Made by a program: the position numbers and the translations under genes. Shown here piece after piece: positions 1-6,770 of a stretch of 16,787 bases of DNA. The first letter of the stretch is position 1, and each line of letters starts with the position of its first letter. The stretch spans positions 1-16,787 of the forward strand of contig JBDRNO010000133.1 in assembly GCA_043811005.1 (NCBI GenBank), given 5' to 3'. The notes under the pieces are model-generated. The model saw only the letters and a program-made list of their open reading frames with translations. It was not told the DNA's origin and did not search any database. This DNA is from JBDRNO01 sp043811005. GTDB lineage: Bacteria; Bacteroidota; Bacteroidia; NORP154.

Positions 1-1
1 T

Positions 2-640
2 GCTTACCATTTAAAAATTGCTGCCGTTCAATCTATAAGCTTTGGTCTTTCAGCAGGAGTTATGGATAATCATGTCAATCTTTCTAATATCAGATCAGAA
101 AGTCCGGCTGATCCTTATATCATTAACAATCAAGATGTCAGGGCAACAACTTTTGATGCTAGTTTCGGTATTTTATACCGTTATCAGAAGTTAAACTTCG
201 GCATTGTTGTTCCCAGGTTATTGGAAAGCAAAATAAATGATGAAGAAGAAAATCTCCTGTACCAATTAAAAATGCACTACAGGGTGCATCTCTCTTACCT
301 GTTTGATATAGACAAAGACTGGCAGGTTGAACCCTTTGTTGTTATCAATAAATCCGCAAACGGTGATTTGTTCTATGAGGTAGCGCCTTTGGTAAAATAC
401 AAGCAATTAGTATGGCTGGCACCTACCTACAGGAAAGAAAACAGCTTTGCCATCAACATCGGTGGTGTTCCTTATAACAATTTTATTGTGAACTACAGCT
501 ATGAATTTTCAGGTGATGGAATGCTTGGAAGCTCATCCGGCACACATGAGGTTTCAATTGGCTATTTGTTTGGAAAAGGCAAAACCGATGTACCGCCCCC
601 CGATTCCAAGAAACCCTATTATGAGTGGATGGGGAAATAA
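2..640 (+). CDS. PorP/SprF family type IX secretion membrane protein, 5'-truncated by window edge
   Basis: The reading frame is open from the first bases, so the ATG at 62 is internal: about 20 further residues (including ISFGLSAGVMDN) precede it in frame. The visible 212 residues are the C-terminal two thirds of a protein of roughly 300-330 residues. They show alternating hydrophobic beta-strand segments of an outer-membrane barrel and the family signatures SFGLSAGV, FGILYRYQKLNFG and, near the end, a strand with EVSIGYLF. PorP/SprF proteins are outer-membrane components associated with T9SS; SprF of Flavobacterium johnsoniae is needed for secretion of the giant adhesin SprB. After the last barrel strand there is a short Pro/Lys-rich tail (about 20 residues), longer than I would expect for a barrel ending on its last strand. 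Such genes often sit just downstream of a large T9SS cargo gene, which would lie left of this window (inference). It ends at TAA and converges with the metallopeptidase gene 107 bp away. Confidence 0.85.
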   Translation, partial: AYHLKIAAVQSISFGLSAGVMDNHVNLSNIRSESPADPYIINNQDVRATTFDASFGILYRYQKLNFGIVVPRLLESKINDEEENLLYQLKMHYRVHLSYLFDIDKDWQVEPFVVINKSANGDLFYEVAPLVKYKQLVWLAPTYRKENSFAINIGGVPYNNFIVNYSYEFSGDGMLGSSSGTHEVSIGYLFGKGKTDVPPPDSKKPYYEWMGK

Positions 641-747
641 TATCTCTACGAATTATTTACGAATATACGAAAAACTACTTATCACAAGTTTCATAGATCG
701 GCAAATATAATTATTGGGTTAAAAAACCATAGTTTCTCCAAAGTTCA

Positions 748-2451
748 TTAATCCACAAATTGCCTGGCAAAGTATTTGGGAGTAAGTTTTTCGCCTGTTG
801 CCCTTTCAATCATATCATTCCAGAAATATCTATCACCCGGGGCAAAGATCTTTTCTTTCAAATAGACGCCAACTTCATTTTCGTCATTAAAGCCTTGATC
901 TTTGTGGTCTGATGGAGTTATTCCATTCTCATTTATATAATAATAGAGTTGAGAGGCGAGTAATTCTCCGAGTAAATAATTATGATAATAACAAGGATAG
1001 AGAGCTATATGAATTTTTGATGCCCAATCAGGCTCATCCCTGTCAACAGGCTGTTTTATCATTTGATATTTTTCAACCAGATCCCACCAAAGCTTGTTCA
1101 GATCCTGGCCGGGATTTTCATACATGCTTTTCTCAAATCTATACATCACCTGAGCCCACCTGCTGAACACCAATTGTGCCAATTTCAACTTTTTATAGCT
1201 TTCACCGGCAATTTTATCCTTTTCTTCATCTGAAATAATAGCCGCATCCTTTAACCATTGAGGATTTGAAGCAAATCTACCAAACATCATGGCGATTGCT
1301 TCTGTTGTGAATGTATGAGCAGGTCCTCTTAAAATATACGGCAGGTTTCTATCAATATTTTTATCGTAAACAGCATGCCCGAATTCATGCAGCATAGTGC
1401 TCATCCATTTCTCATTGGGTTTAACATTACATAATACGCGGATATCACCTTCCCTGTCAATATCCGTACAGTATGCATGTTGATTTTTGCCTTCCTTCTC
1501 ATACAGATCACTTTTCGCCAATATATCGTCTATGGGAAGGCCTAATCCTTTGTAATATGTTTCGGTAAGCTTTACAACATCCTTGTCACGGTAATACTTA
1601 TCCAGTTCAACACTGTTTATCTCAGGAGCTTCCTGGAAGTACCTGTTCTGATAATGCCATGGCATAAGGTCTTCTTTATTAATTGAACATTTTTTTGATA
1701 GATAATCATCAACTTCATCTTTTAATTGAATAAAAGCATCCTTAGTCAACTCATCCAGTTCATCAAAAAGATCTTCAATTTTTTGAGGATCCTGCTCTCC
1801 GAGTTTCAGCTTCATTTCATGAAAATTATCAAAACCGGTCTCTTTTGCAATTTCATTGCGCATTATTACCAGTTTGATAATATCAGCATTAACCTCATTA
1901 CCGATCTTTTTACTTGCCAGCCATGTTTCTTTTAATTCATCAGAATCTTCGGAACTTTTAAGAATTTCTTCTATTTGGTTGTCAGTTAGCGTATTGCTAT
2001 CAACTTCCGCCCTGAAATTTGAGTACTTTACTTCGATCAGGGTCTGAAGATTAATTATATCCTCAAGTTTCTTTTCATCTATTTGTTTTGCCAAATAGGC
2101 GTTGTATAAAACATGCAGTTGACGTTTTAATAATTCATCGGTTACAGCGTTTGATTCTTTGATCTTTTTTATCCTGGCGAAGTCTTTCTTGCTGGTAAAA
2201 ATCTTACTCAGTTCGATCTCCAACTCGGCTAATTTTTGGAAATCCTCTTCCTTCCCTGATATTGAAGCATCAAAAGATGCTAAATTTGTTACCTTGGATA
2301 AAGGGATGAACTTGGACTCATGGTCCTTAATGAAATCCGTTAATTCTTTTTCCATAATTTGTTTCTGTGATGGTCCGCAACTATAAAAAACAGTTGATAA
2401 ATAGATTGGTAAGACCATGGTTGTTAAAAAATATTTCGGTGTTTTTTTCAT
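748..2451 (-). CDS. Zinc metallopeptidase lipoprotein, M2 (angiotensin-converting enzyme-like)/M3-type gluzincin
   Basis: A 567-residue protein. The N terminus is a lipoprotein signal: MKK, a hydrophobic stretch, then FYSC with the lipidated Cys at about residue 25, so it should be anchored in the envelope facing the periplasm or outside. Residues 30-340 are largely helical and charged. The active site is HEFGH at 355-359 (zinc ligands His355 and His359, catalytic Glu356), with a third-ligand candidate Glu384 in TFTTEAIAMMFG. The spacing of 25 residues from the second His to this Glu is close to that of M2 peptidases (24), and the RGPAHTFTTEA stretch resembles the corresponding M2 region. The C-terminal ATGEKLTPKYF motif recurs in related M2/M3/M32 enzymes. 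The expected reaction is removal of dipeptides or cleavage of short oligopeptides. M2 is my first choice; M3 cannot be excluded. The gene follows the S9 peptidase gene on the same strand, but the 297-bp gap with a candidate promoter suggests its own transcript. Start ATG at 2451 and the signal peptide agree. Confidence 0.82.
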   Translation of the reverse strand: MKKTPKYFLTTMVLPIYLSTVFYSCGPSQKQIMEKELTDFIKDHESKFIPLSKVTNLASFDASISGKEEDFQKLAELEIELSKIFTSKKDFARIKKIKESNAVTDELLKRQLHVLYNAYLAKQIDEKKLEDIINLQTLIEVKYSNFRAEVDSNTLTDNQIEEILKSSEDSDELKETWLASKKIGNEVNADIIKLVIMRNEIAKETGFDNFHEMKLKLGEQDPQKIEDLFDELDELTKDAFIQLKDEVDDYLSKKCSINKEDLMPWHYQNRYFQEAPEINSVELDKYYRDKDVVKLTETYYKGLGLPIDDILAKSDLYEKEGKNQHAYCTDIDREGDIRVLCNVKPNEKWMSTMLHEFGHAVYDKNIDRNLPYILRGPAHTFTTEAIAMMFGRFASNPQWLKDAAIISDEEKDKIAGESYKKLKLAQLVFSRWAQVMYRFEKSMYENPGQDLNKLWWDLVEKYQMIKQPVDRDEPDWASKIHIALYPCYYHNYLLGELLASQLYYYINENGITPSDHKDQGFNDENEVGVYLKEKIFAPGDRYFWNDMIERATGEKLTPKYFARQFVD

Positions 2452-2533
2452 AATCTATTATTATTTTTATTTTGAAATCTGCAACTTTAACTCGCAACCC
2501 GCAACCCAGAAACCAGTCGGCAGTTGACAGCTA

Positions 2534-2559
2534 CAAAATTATCGATAACATGTTATCAA
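2534..2559 (-). promoter_or_regulatory. Candidate promoter and palindromic operator of the metallopeptidase gene
   Basis: On the - strand, TAATTTTG (2541 to 2534) fits the Bacteroidota -7 box TAnnTTTG exactly. TTG at 2559-2557 is a possible -33 element, but the spacer of 15 bases is shorter than the usual 19 or so. A perfect 14-bp palindrome, GATAACATGTTATC (2544-2557), lies directly upstream of the -7 box, where an operator could sit. Transcription from here would give a leader of about 75 bases before the ATG at 2451. This is a sequence match only; short AT-rich boxes occur by chance. Confidence 0.3.
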
Positions 2560-2611
2560 TAGTGAAATTTTAAGTGCCTAACTAACCATCAGGTAATCAG
2601 CGGTTTATCAA

Positions 2612-2699
2612 GCATCCAAGCAATCATGCAATCATGCAATCATGCAACCATATAACCATTCAACAATCGAACAATCGAACAATCGAACAATTGAACAAT
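2612..2699. repeat. 8-bp period tandem array
   Basis: Eleven consecutive 8-mers can be read in one phase: GCATCCAA, GCAATCAT three times, GCAACCAT, ATAACCAT, TCAACAAT, CGAACAAT three times, TGAACAAT. The unit changes gradually along the array from GCAATCAT to CGAACAAT while the 8-bp step is kept. It lies just past the stop of the S9 gene (2749-2751), between two same-strand genes. There is no coding frame and no spacer sequence, so it is a microsatellite-type array and not a CRISPR. Confidence 0.85.
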
Positions 2700-2748
2700 G
2701 AAAATTTCAGGAATTTATATTCTTAAGCCAGCTTCGCATTAACACTCG

Positions 2749-4317
2749 TCATTGCACATTTTCCCCAATATGCTTACCGAGAAATTTCTCCATAGCTTCA
2801 TAGAACTTAAACCGATTCTCTTCATTGCGAAAACCATGTCCTTCTTCGGGCTCAACTAAATATTCAACCTCTATCCCGCGTTCTTTCATAGCAGCCACCA
2901 TCTGATCGCTTTCGTTCTTATTCACTCGTGGGTCTTTTGCTCCCTGGGCTATTAATAAAGGAACCGAAATTTTGTCAGCGTGAAAAACCGGGGAAGTAGA
3001 AGCTAATAATACGCTGTCCTTTTGCGGATGCCCTACCATTTCATACATCATCTCTAAAAACGGCTCCCAGTAAGGAGGAATGCTTTTCATGAAGGTAAAT
3101 AAGTTGGAAACACCAACATAATCAACACCACAGGCGTAAAGTTCAGGGGTAAAAGTCAAACCCGATAAAGTGGCATAACCACCATACGAACCCCCATAAA
3201 TAGCAATTCGTTTTGGATCGGCTATACCTTCCTTGATCAACCATTGAACCCCATCTGTAATATCATCCTGCATTTTCTTACCCCATTGCTTGAATGAAGC
3301 TTCCCAAAACTTCTTTCCATATCCTGTTGAACCCCTGTAATTCATTTGTAAAACGGCATAGCCCCTGTTAGCCAGGAACTGCACTTCCGGATTAAAATGC
3401 CAGTTGTCTCTAACCCATGGCCCTCCATGTGGATTTATCACTACCGGTAAGTTACCCGGCTCTCTTCCCACCGGTAAGGTCAGGTATCCGTGAATGGTCA
3501 ACCCGTCTCTTGATTGGTACTGGATAGGCTTCATCTCAGCCATAATATCTTCTTCCAGCCAGGAACCTACATCTTCAATTAATTTCAGATCATTTGCCAT
3601 CATATCATAGAAATAATAAGCACCTAATGATCTATCTGAAAAAGCCCTTACTATAAATTTTGTCTCATCTTTATTATAACCGGTTATCCTGATTTCATAA
3701 TCACCCAATTCAGATTGCAGGTAATCAAATATCTTTTTTACCTCATCATCAAGAAATTCTCTGTGCAATTTATCCATATAGTACCATATGGTTGTTAGCT
3801 TCTTCCTTTTTCGGGAAAAGGTCATTGTAGAGACATCAACTTCAGAATGTTCGAAAAGCACTTCGGTTTCTTCCCTTTTATCAATGTTGAAAATTACAAT
3901 AACCATTTTATCCCTCCCTATATTGGAAGCTGCATAAAGATTTTTATTATCAAAAGTAAAGAACAGAGGCTGCAAATTTTCTTTGAAGTTGTTGGTTAAT
4001 ATTTCTGTGAAATCATCTTTTTCTTTTTCCCTGTATAATAAACTGGAGTTAACACCATCGGTAGCAATTGCTATTCTCAATTTCCCATCATGGTCGGTCA
4101 GCCAGTTTGTGATATTACCGGGGTTTACTGTCAGCATTTCCATGCCTCCGGTAACAATATTCAACCTGTATGGATCGAATGCTCTCTTATCCCTTTTATT
4201 CAGGGCGATCAGCAGGTGATCTTCATCATCCTCCAGATCATCAATAATTTGAGTTCTCACACCATCAAAATCAGTAAGGGATTTGAAATTACTTCCATCC
4301 AAATTTACCGCAAACAA
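2749..4317 (-). CDS. S9 prolyl-oligopeptidase-type serine peptidase, main part downstream of an in-frame stop
   Basis: This 522-residue frame carries most of an S9 peptidase: the C-terminal part of the seven-bladed beta-propeller (about residues 1-255) and the alpha/beta-hydrolase domain (about 265-520). The catalytic residues are present: Ser377 in GGSYGGY, Asp462 in GAKDPRVN and His494 in EEGHGF; NPHGGPW (295-301) supplies the oxyanion region. Enzymes of this type cleave peptides after proline or, in the acylaminoacyl/dipeptidyl subgroups, from a peptide N terminus. The frame is continuous with the fragment at 4336-4674: after its TGA the same frame reads GDENFALFAVNLDG, a normal S9 propeller sequence, and the TTG at 4317 is only the first formal start after the stop. 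Read through, the protein would be 641 residues, the normal family length, with the triad at 496, 581 and 613. A product starting at 4317 would lack the signal peptide and the first blade. It ends in TGA at 2749. Confidence 0.85.
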   Translation of the reverse strand: MFAVNLDGSNFKSLTDFDGVRTQIIDDLEDDEDHLLIALNKRDKRAFDPYRLNIVTGGMEMLTVNPGNITNWLTDHDGKLRIAIATDGVNSSLLYREKEKDDFTEILTNNFKENLQPLFFTFDNKNLYAASNIGRDKMVIVIFNIDKREETEVLFEHSEVDVSTMTFSRKRKKLTTIWYYMDKLHREFLDDEVKKIFDYLQSELGDYEIRITGYNKDETKFIVRAFSDRSLGAYYFYDMMANDLKLIEDVGSWLEEDIMAEMKPIQYQSRDGLTIHGYLTLPVGREPGNLPVVINPHGGPWVRDNWHFNPEVQFLANRGYAVLQMNYRGSTGYGKKFWEASFKQWGKKMQDDITDGVQWLIKEGIADPKRIAIYGGSYGGYATLSGLTFTPELYACGVDYVGVSNLFTFMKSIPPYWEPFLEMMYEMVGHPQKDSVLLASTSPVFHADKISVPLLIAQGAKDPRVNKNESDQMVAAMKERGIEVEYLVEPEEGHGFRNEENRFKFYEAMEKFLGKHIGENVQ

Positions 4318-4335
4318 GGCAAAATTTTCATCCCC

Positions 4336-4338
4336 TCA
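4336..4338 (-). other. In-frame TGA within the S9 peptidase gene
   Basis: The codons around it read Lys-Asp-Lys, TGA, Gly-Asp-Glu-Asn with no shift of frame, and both sides match one S9 propeller. One base substitution of a sense codon (for example GGA, TGG or CGA) would create it. UGA is used as the genuine stop of this same gene at 2749-2751, which argues against a genome-wide UGA reassignment. No other disruption is visible in the remaining 528 codons, so the event is recent, artefactual or tolerated. Confidence 0.85.
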
Positions 4339-4674
4339 TTTATCTTTTAAATAATAAATCCTTTGGTTATTTGCCCAACCATAACCGGAAATATCCCGGT
4401 CCGTAACATCCGTCACCCTCAAAGCAGAGTCCTCCCCTACTCTTTGTACGAATACGTTCATCCTGTTCTCATAAGGGCTCATAAAAGAAAAATGGCTGCC
4501 ATCAGGTGAAATTTGAAAACTTGTCTTTTCAGGATTCTTAAAAAAATCCCTTAAGCCTATTTTAGGAGGAATTACTTCTTTCACATCATTATTTTTTGAT
4601 CCTTTTGGCTGACCGCAAGAATTTATGGCTATTACACCTATAAAAATAAACAGGTATGGTTTAAAATGTTGCAT
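4336..4674 (-). CDS. N-terminal fragment of the S9 peptidase lipoprotein, ended by an in-frame TGA
   Basis: This 112-residue frame is the start of the same S9 peptidase gene. It opens with a lipoprotein signal (MQHFKPYLF, a hydrophobic core, then INSCGQ with the lipidated Cys at about residue 20), followed by a Lys/Asn-rich linker and the first propeller strands: RDFFKNPEKTSFQISPDG, then FSFMSPYENRMNVFV, then the strand ending in RIYYLKDK. The TGA at 4336-4338 interrupts what in this family is normally a continuous segment; the codon after it begins GDEN. Alone this fragment would be an exported stub without catalytic residues. The start ATG at 4674 is preceded by an AT-rich leader with no clear Shine-Dalgarno sequence. 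It could be the first part of a recently inactivated gene, the product of an assembly error, or the upstream portion of a readthrough protein. Confidence 0.8.
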   Translation of the reverse strand: MQHFKPYLFIFIGVIAINSCGQPKGSKNNDVKEVIPPKIGLRDFFKNPEKTSFQISPDGSHFSFMSPYENRMNVFVQRVGEDSALRVTDVTDRDISGYGWANNQRIYYLKDK

Positions 4675-4752
4675 AATTATTGTTTTTTAAGAACTTAACT
4701 TTATAAATTTATTAAAAAGTTTTAATCTAATATTTTGTGCATTATTAATAAT

Positions 4753-4821
4753 AGTCGGCAGTCGGCAATCCTCAATCGGCAAAAATGAAAATTGTGGACT
4801 GCTGACTGTGGACTGCCGACT
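4753..4821. repeat. AGTCGGCAGTC inverted-repeat cluster
   Basis: AGTCGGCAGTC at 4753-4763 is matched by its exact reverse complement GACTGCCGACT at 4811-4821, an 11-bp perfect inverted repeat with a 47-base gap. The right side is itself two adjacent 14-mers, GTGGACTGCTGACT (4794-4807) and GTGGACTGCCGACT (4808-4821), differing at one base. The left side repeats GTCGGCA twice, with a third ATCGGCA. A related AGTCGGCAGT occurs at 2515-2524. This looks like a short dispersed intergenic repeat family; its function is unknown. Confidence 0.7.
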
Positions 4822-5072
4822 CGAAAAATATGTGAAGTATAATAAAATTAGTAATTATCAAGCTATAGATATTGAAATTCCGATACGTTTAAATAGCGAT
4901 TGCGAATATAATCTAATTTTTATCTAATGGCTTAAAATTACATGTATTTATATAACTTTTTCCCGTAATTATAAGGAAAATCGGAACCAAAAAAACTTCT
5001 TTAAAATAGGCAATCAAAAATATCATATAGCGAATGAAAGCTGGTTACTTGTAACTGGGTGCTAAAATACCG

Positions 5073-5106
5073 GCGAGAGAATCGCTTTGATGAGTGATCC
5101 TCTCGC
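5073..5106 (+). repeat. Stem-loop in intergenic region
   Basis: GCGAGAG (5073-5079) pairs exactly with CTCTCGC (5100-5106). After one A/C mismatch the stem continues with ATC (5081-5083) and GAT (5096-5098), leaving a 12-base loop. No U-run follows on the + strand, so a simple intrinsic terminator is unlikely. It may be a structured leader element far upstream of the next gene or a degenerate repeat. Confidence 0.4.
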
Positions 5107-5297
5107 TTGAGTAGTATGTTGAAACCTGGGTGCCGGATGCTTGTAAAACTGTTTAATTATTAATAAACACTCTCTTAGTAATATTATTATTACCATTTTG
5201 ATTTCACCACATTTGACGCTACTGTTTGCTCACCGGTTACACATTTTTCAAAAATTTATTCCATTTTTTAAGTCTTCCACATTCATTTTATTATAAA

Positions 5298-6356
5298 TTG
5301 AAATATAAAATACTATGTATAAGCGTGGTAATAATCCACTGCTTAACTCTAAATTCCTATGGGAATAAGATATCAACTGAATTCTCAAAGAAGTGGGAAA
5401 AAGAATTTGAAGTGAGCCCGGATGCTACTCTTAAGATAAGTAACAAGTACGGTACTGTGCACACAACCTCCTGGCAGAAAAATATTATTACTATAATGGT
5501 AATAGCAAGCGTTGACGTTGATTCAAAGGAAAAGGCGGATAAGATATTAAACCATATTGATATTGTCTTTGACGCCTCAAAACAAGAAGTAAATGTCACC
5601 ACCGAAATACAGGATCTCCCTGAAAAAATGAATAAAGAATTACAAATTGACTACACCGTTATGATGCCTAAAACCAATAACCTTTCCATAAAGAATAAGT
5701 TCGGTGATGTATATGTCAATGAATTGGATGGAAAGGTAGATATAAAGGTGGGCTACGGAAATGTTAAATGCGGTAATTTGAATAATTCCGCAAATAAACT
5801 GGATATTTCTTTCGGGGCAGGTTCAATTGACAATTTTACAAGCGGTAATATTATTCTCAGATATTCAGAATTAAATATTGATAATGGGGAAAACATTACT
5901 ATTGACAGCCAATTTTCAACTCTTGATATTGGATCGGTTAAAACATTAAACAACGACTCCCAATATGATAAAACCGGGATAAAACAAGTGAGAGAACTAA
6001 ATATTGACGGGAAGTTTTCAACTTTTAAGATATATAACATAATCAAATCTTTTAAACTGGATACAGAGTTTGGAAACTGTTCAGTAAAAAACATATCAAG
6101 GGATTTTAAGGAAGTAATAGTGGATAATCAATTTGGTGGAGTTGAACTTGGATTTGAAGAAGGCGCTTCATTTCAGCTGATCGCAGAAGCACAATTGGGC
6201 GATGTTGATTTCCCCAGGAAAATGACAACCATTAATAAAGAGACAAAAGGAATAACATCCTATGAGATGAGCGGAATAGTAGGCAATGACAAATCTCCAA
6301 AATCACTTGTCAATATTACCACCAAGCACGGAGATGTTGAATTGGATTTTAACTAA
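5298..6356 (+). CDS. Exported DUF4097-like beta-helix protein (putative adhesin fold), TTG start
   Basis: From a TTG at 5298 the product is 352 residues and begins with a good Sec signal peptide (MKYKILCISVVII, then cleavage near LNSYG-NK, about residue 22). No in-frame ATG exists near the start; the frame stays open to a TTG at 5226, but that would put 24 extra residues before the signal. The mature part is made of beta rungs marked by a recurring [KQE]FGxV-like core: about residues 50, 134, 152, 188, 205, 239, 257, 278, 299 and 343, mostly 17-22 residues apart in the second half. This is characteristic of DUF4097/putative auto-transporter adhesin-like proteins common in Bacteroidota, whose biochemical role is not established; several are encoded with envelope-stress sigma/anti-sigma genes, none of which is seen here. 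The C terminus ends on such a rung (TKHGDVELDFN). No sorting domain follows, so it is probably periplasmic. Confidence 0.75.
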   Translation: MKYKILCISVVIIHCLTLNSYGNKISTEFSKKWEKEFEVSPDATLKISNKYGTVHTTSWQKNIITIMVIASVDVDSKEKADKILNHIDIVFDASKQEVNVTTEIQDLPEKMNKELQIDYTVMMPKTNNLSIKNKFGDVYVNELDGKVDIKVGYGNVKCGNLNNSANKLDISFGAGSIDNFTSGNIILRYSELNIDNGENITIDSQFSTLDIGSVKTLNNDSQYDKTGIKQVRELNIDGKFSTFKIYNIIKSFKLDTEFGNCSVKNISRDFKEVIVDNQFGGVELGFEEGASFQLIAEAQLGDVDFPRKMTTINKETKGITSYEMSGIVGNDKSPKSLVNITTKHGDVELDFN

Positions 6357-6386
6357 TCAGTGTATGTCAATTATATCTTTTTTTGC

Positions 6387-6472
6387 CACTAATTTCACTA
6401 ATTCCCACTAATTTGTTCATTTAAATTCGTGTCCCGATAAAATCGTGGTCAGATTCAGGTTGATAATTAGTG
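6387..6472. repeat. CACTAATT short repeats with an inverted copy
   Basis: CACTAATT occurs three times with 9-10 bp spacing, starting at 6387, 6396 and 6406, and its reverse complement AATTAGTG occurs at 6465-6472. The direct and inverted copies could form a loose stem. Between them lie two CGTG words (6428-6431 and 6444-6447). It follows the DUF4097-like gene by about 30 bp and appears to be an intergenic repeat, not a strong terminator. Confidence 0.55.
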
Positions 6473-6675
6473 ACTTTTTACTTTTAAAAAATTAACTCAA
6501 AACTAAAAAGCCGCATTTTATTAACAAAATATTATTATTTTTGGTGATGTAATAATATATACCCTATCCTACCAGGCTGCTCTATATACATAAATATATA
6601 AAGAATTATAAACAGTCATTTTTGAATTCAAAAACCTACCAGACTATCCGAATATTTGTTTGCGGTCAGGCGGTT

Positions 6676-6753
6676 GTAATTACCTCGTAGTGGTATAATT
6701 ATTGTAGAATTAATAGATTACATATCTAATCGTAATTCCCCGTAGGGGATAAA
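6676..6753 (+). repeat. Paired CGTAG palindromes in the 5' region of the TPR gene
   Basis: Two copies of a related element lie about 56 bp apart. Copy 1 (6676-6699) reads GTAATT, then ACCTCGTAGTGG, then TATAAT; copy 2 (6732-6753) reads GTAATT, then CCCCGTAGGGG, then ATAAA. Copy 2 is a clean hairpin (TCCCC and GGGGA around a GTA loop), copy 1 has one T-T mismatch in the stem. Copy 2 ends 17-20 bases before the start codon and would lie in the mRNA leader, near the ribosome-binding site. It may be a regulatory hairpin or a dispersed repeat. Confidence 0.55.
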
Positions 6754-6758
6754 TAAAA

Positions 6759-6765
6759 AAAGGTG
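6759..6765 (+). promoter_or_regulatory. Ribosome binding site of the TPR gene
   Basis: AAAGGTG, 5 bases before the ATG at 6771, is a Shine-Dalgarno-like sequence. It is the clearest in the window; the other genes have AT-rich leaders. It supports the chosen start. Confidence 0.5.
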
Positions 6766-6770
6766 AAAAA

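Larger units (their letters stand above)
2452..2748. other. Intergenic region between the two peptidase genes
   Basis: This 297-bp gap holds no convincing gene. It contains, reading from 2452 upward, an AT-rich leader of the metallopeptidase gene, a stretch of repeated CGCAACCC-like words near 2492-2507, the motif AGTCGGCAGT at 2515-2524, a promoter-like box with a 14-bp palindrome (2534-2557), and an 8-bp period repeat (2612-2699). The S9 gene ends with TGA just beyond it. No clear hairpin terminator was found for the S9 gene. Confidence 0.6.
4675..5297. other. Divergent intergenic region, non-coding
   Basis: This region of about 620 bp separates the S9 gene (-) from the DUF4097-like gene (+), so both promoters should lie here. 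No coding frame of note was seen. It contains a repeat cluster built on AGTCGGCAGTC (4753-4821), a stem-loop at 5073-5106, and low-complexity words such as GGTTACTTGTAACTGGGTGC around 5043-5062. No exact TAnnTTTG promoter with a well-placed -33 element was found for either gene. Confidence 0.6.
6357..6770. other. Intergenic region upstream of the TPR gene
   Basis: No gene is supported in this 414-bp stretch. It contains a CACTAATT repeat cluster (6387-6472), an AT-rich central part (about 6480-6620) with no recognisable element, and two related CGTAG palindromes close to the TPR gene (6676-6753). TATAAT occurs at 6694-6699 inside the first palindrome copy, but no correctly spaced upstream promoter box was found. 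Confidence 0.6.

Noticed and set aside
2612..2699. Tandem short repeats as a CRISPR or origin iteron array
   Set aside because: The units are only 8 bp, contiguous and drifting in sequence, with no spacers; there is no dnaA/rep gene or DnaA-box cluster nearby.
4336..4338. UGA as selenocysteine or as reassigned sense codon
   Set aside because: S9 peptidases have no catalytic Cys/Sec at this propeller position, no selenocysteine-insertion hairpin is evident, and UGA serves as the true stop of the same gene at 2749-2751.
5753..6094. Open frame of 113 codons on the - strand inside the DUF4097-like gene
   Set aside because: The + strand frame has a signal peptide and a coherent beta-rung pattern; the antisense frame shows none.
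6676..6753. Riboswitch upstream of the TPR gene
   Set aside because: The hairpins do not match any ligand-binding leader that I recognise, and the downstream gene is not a metabolic or transport gene.
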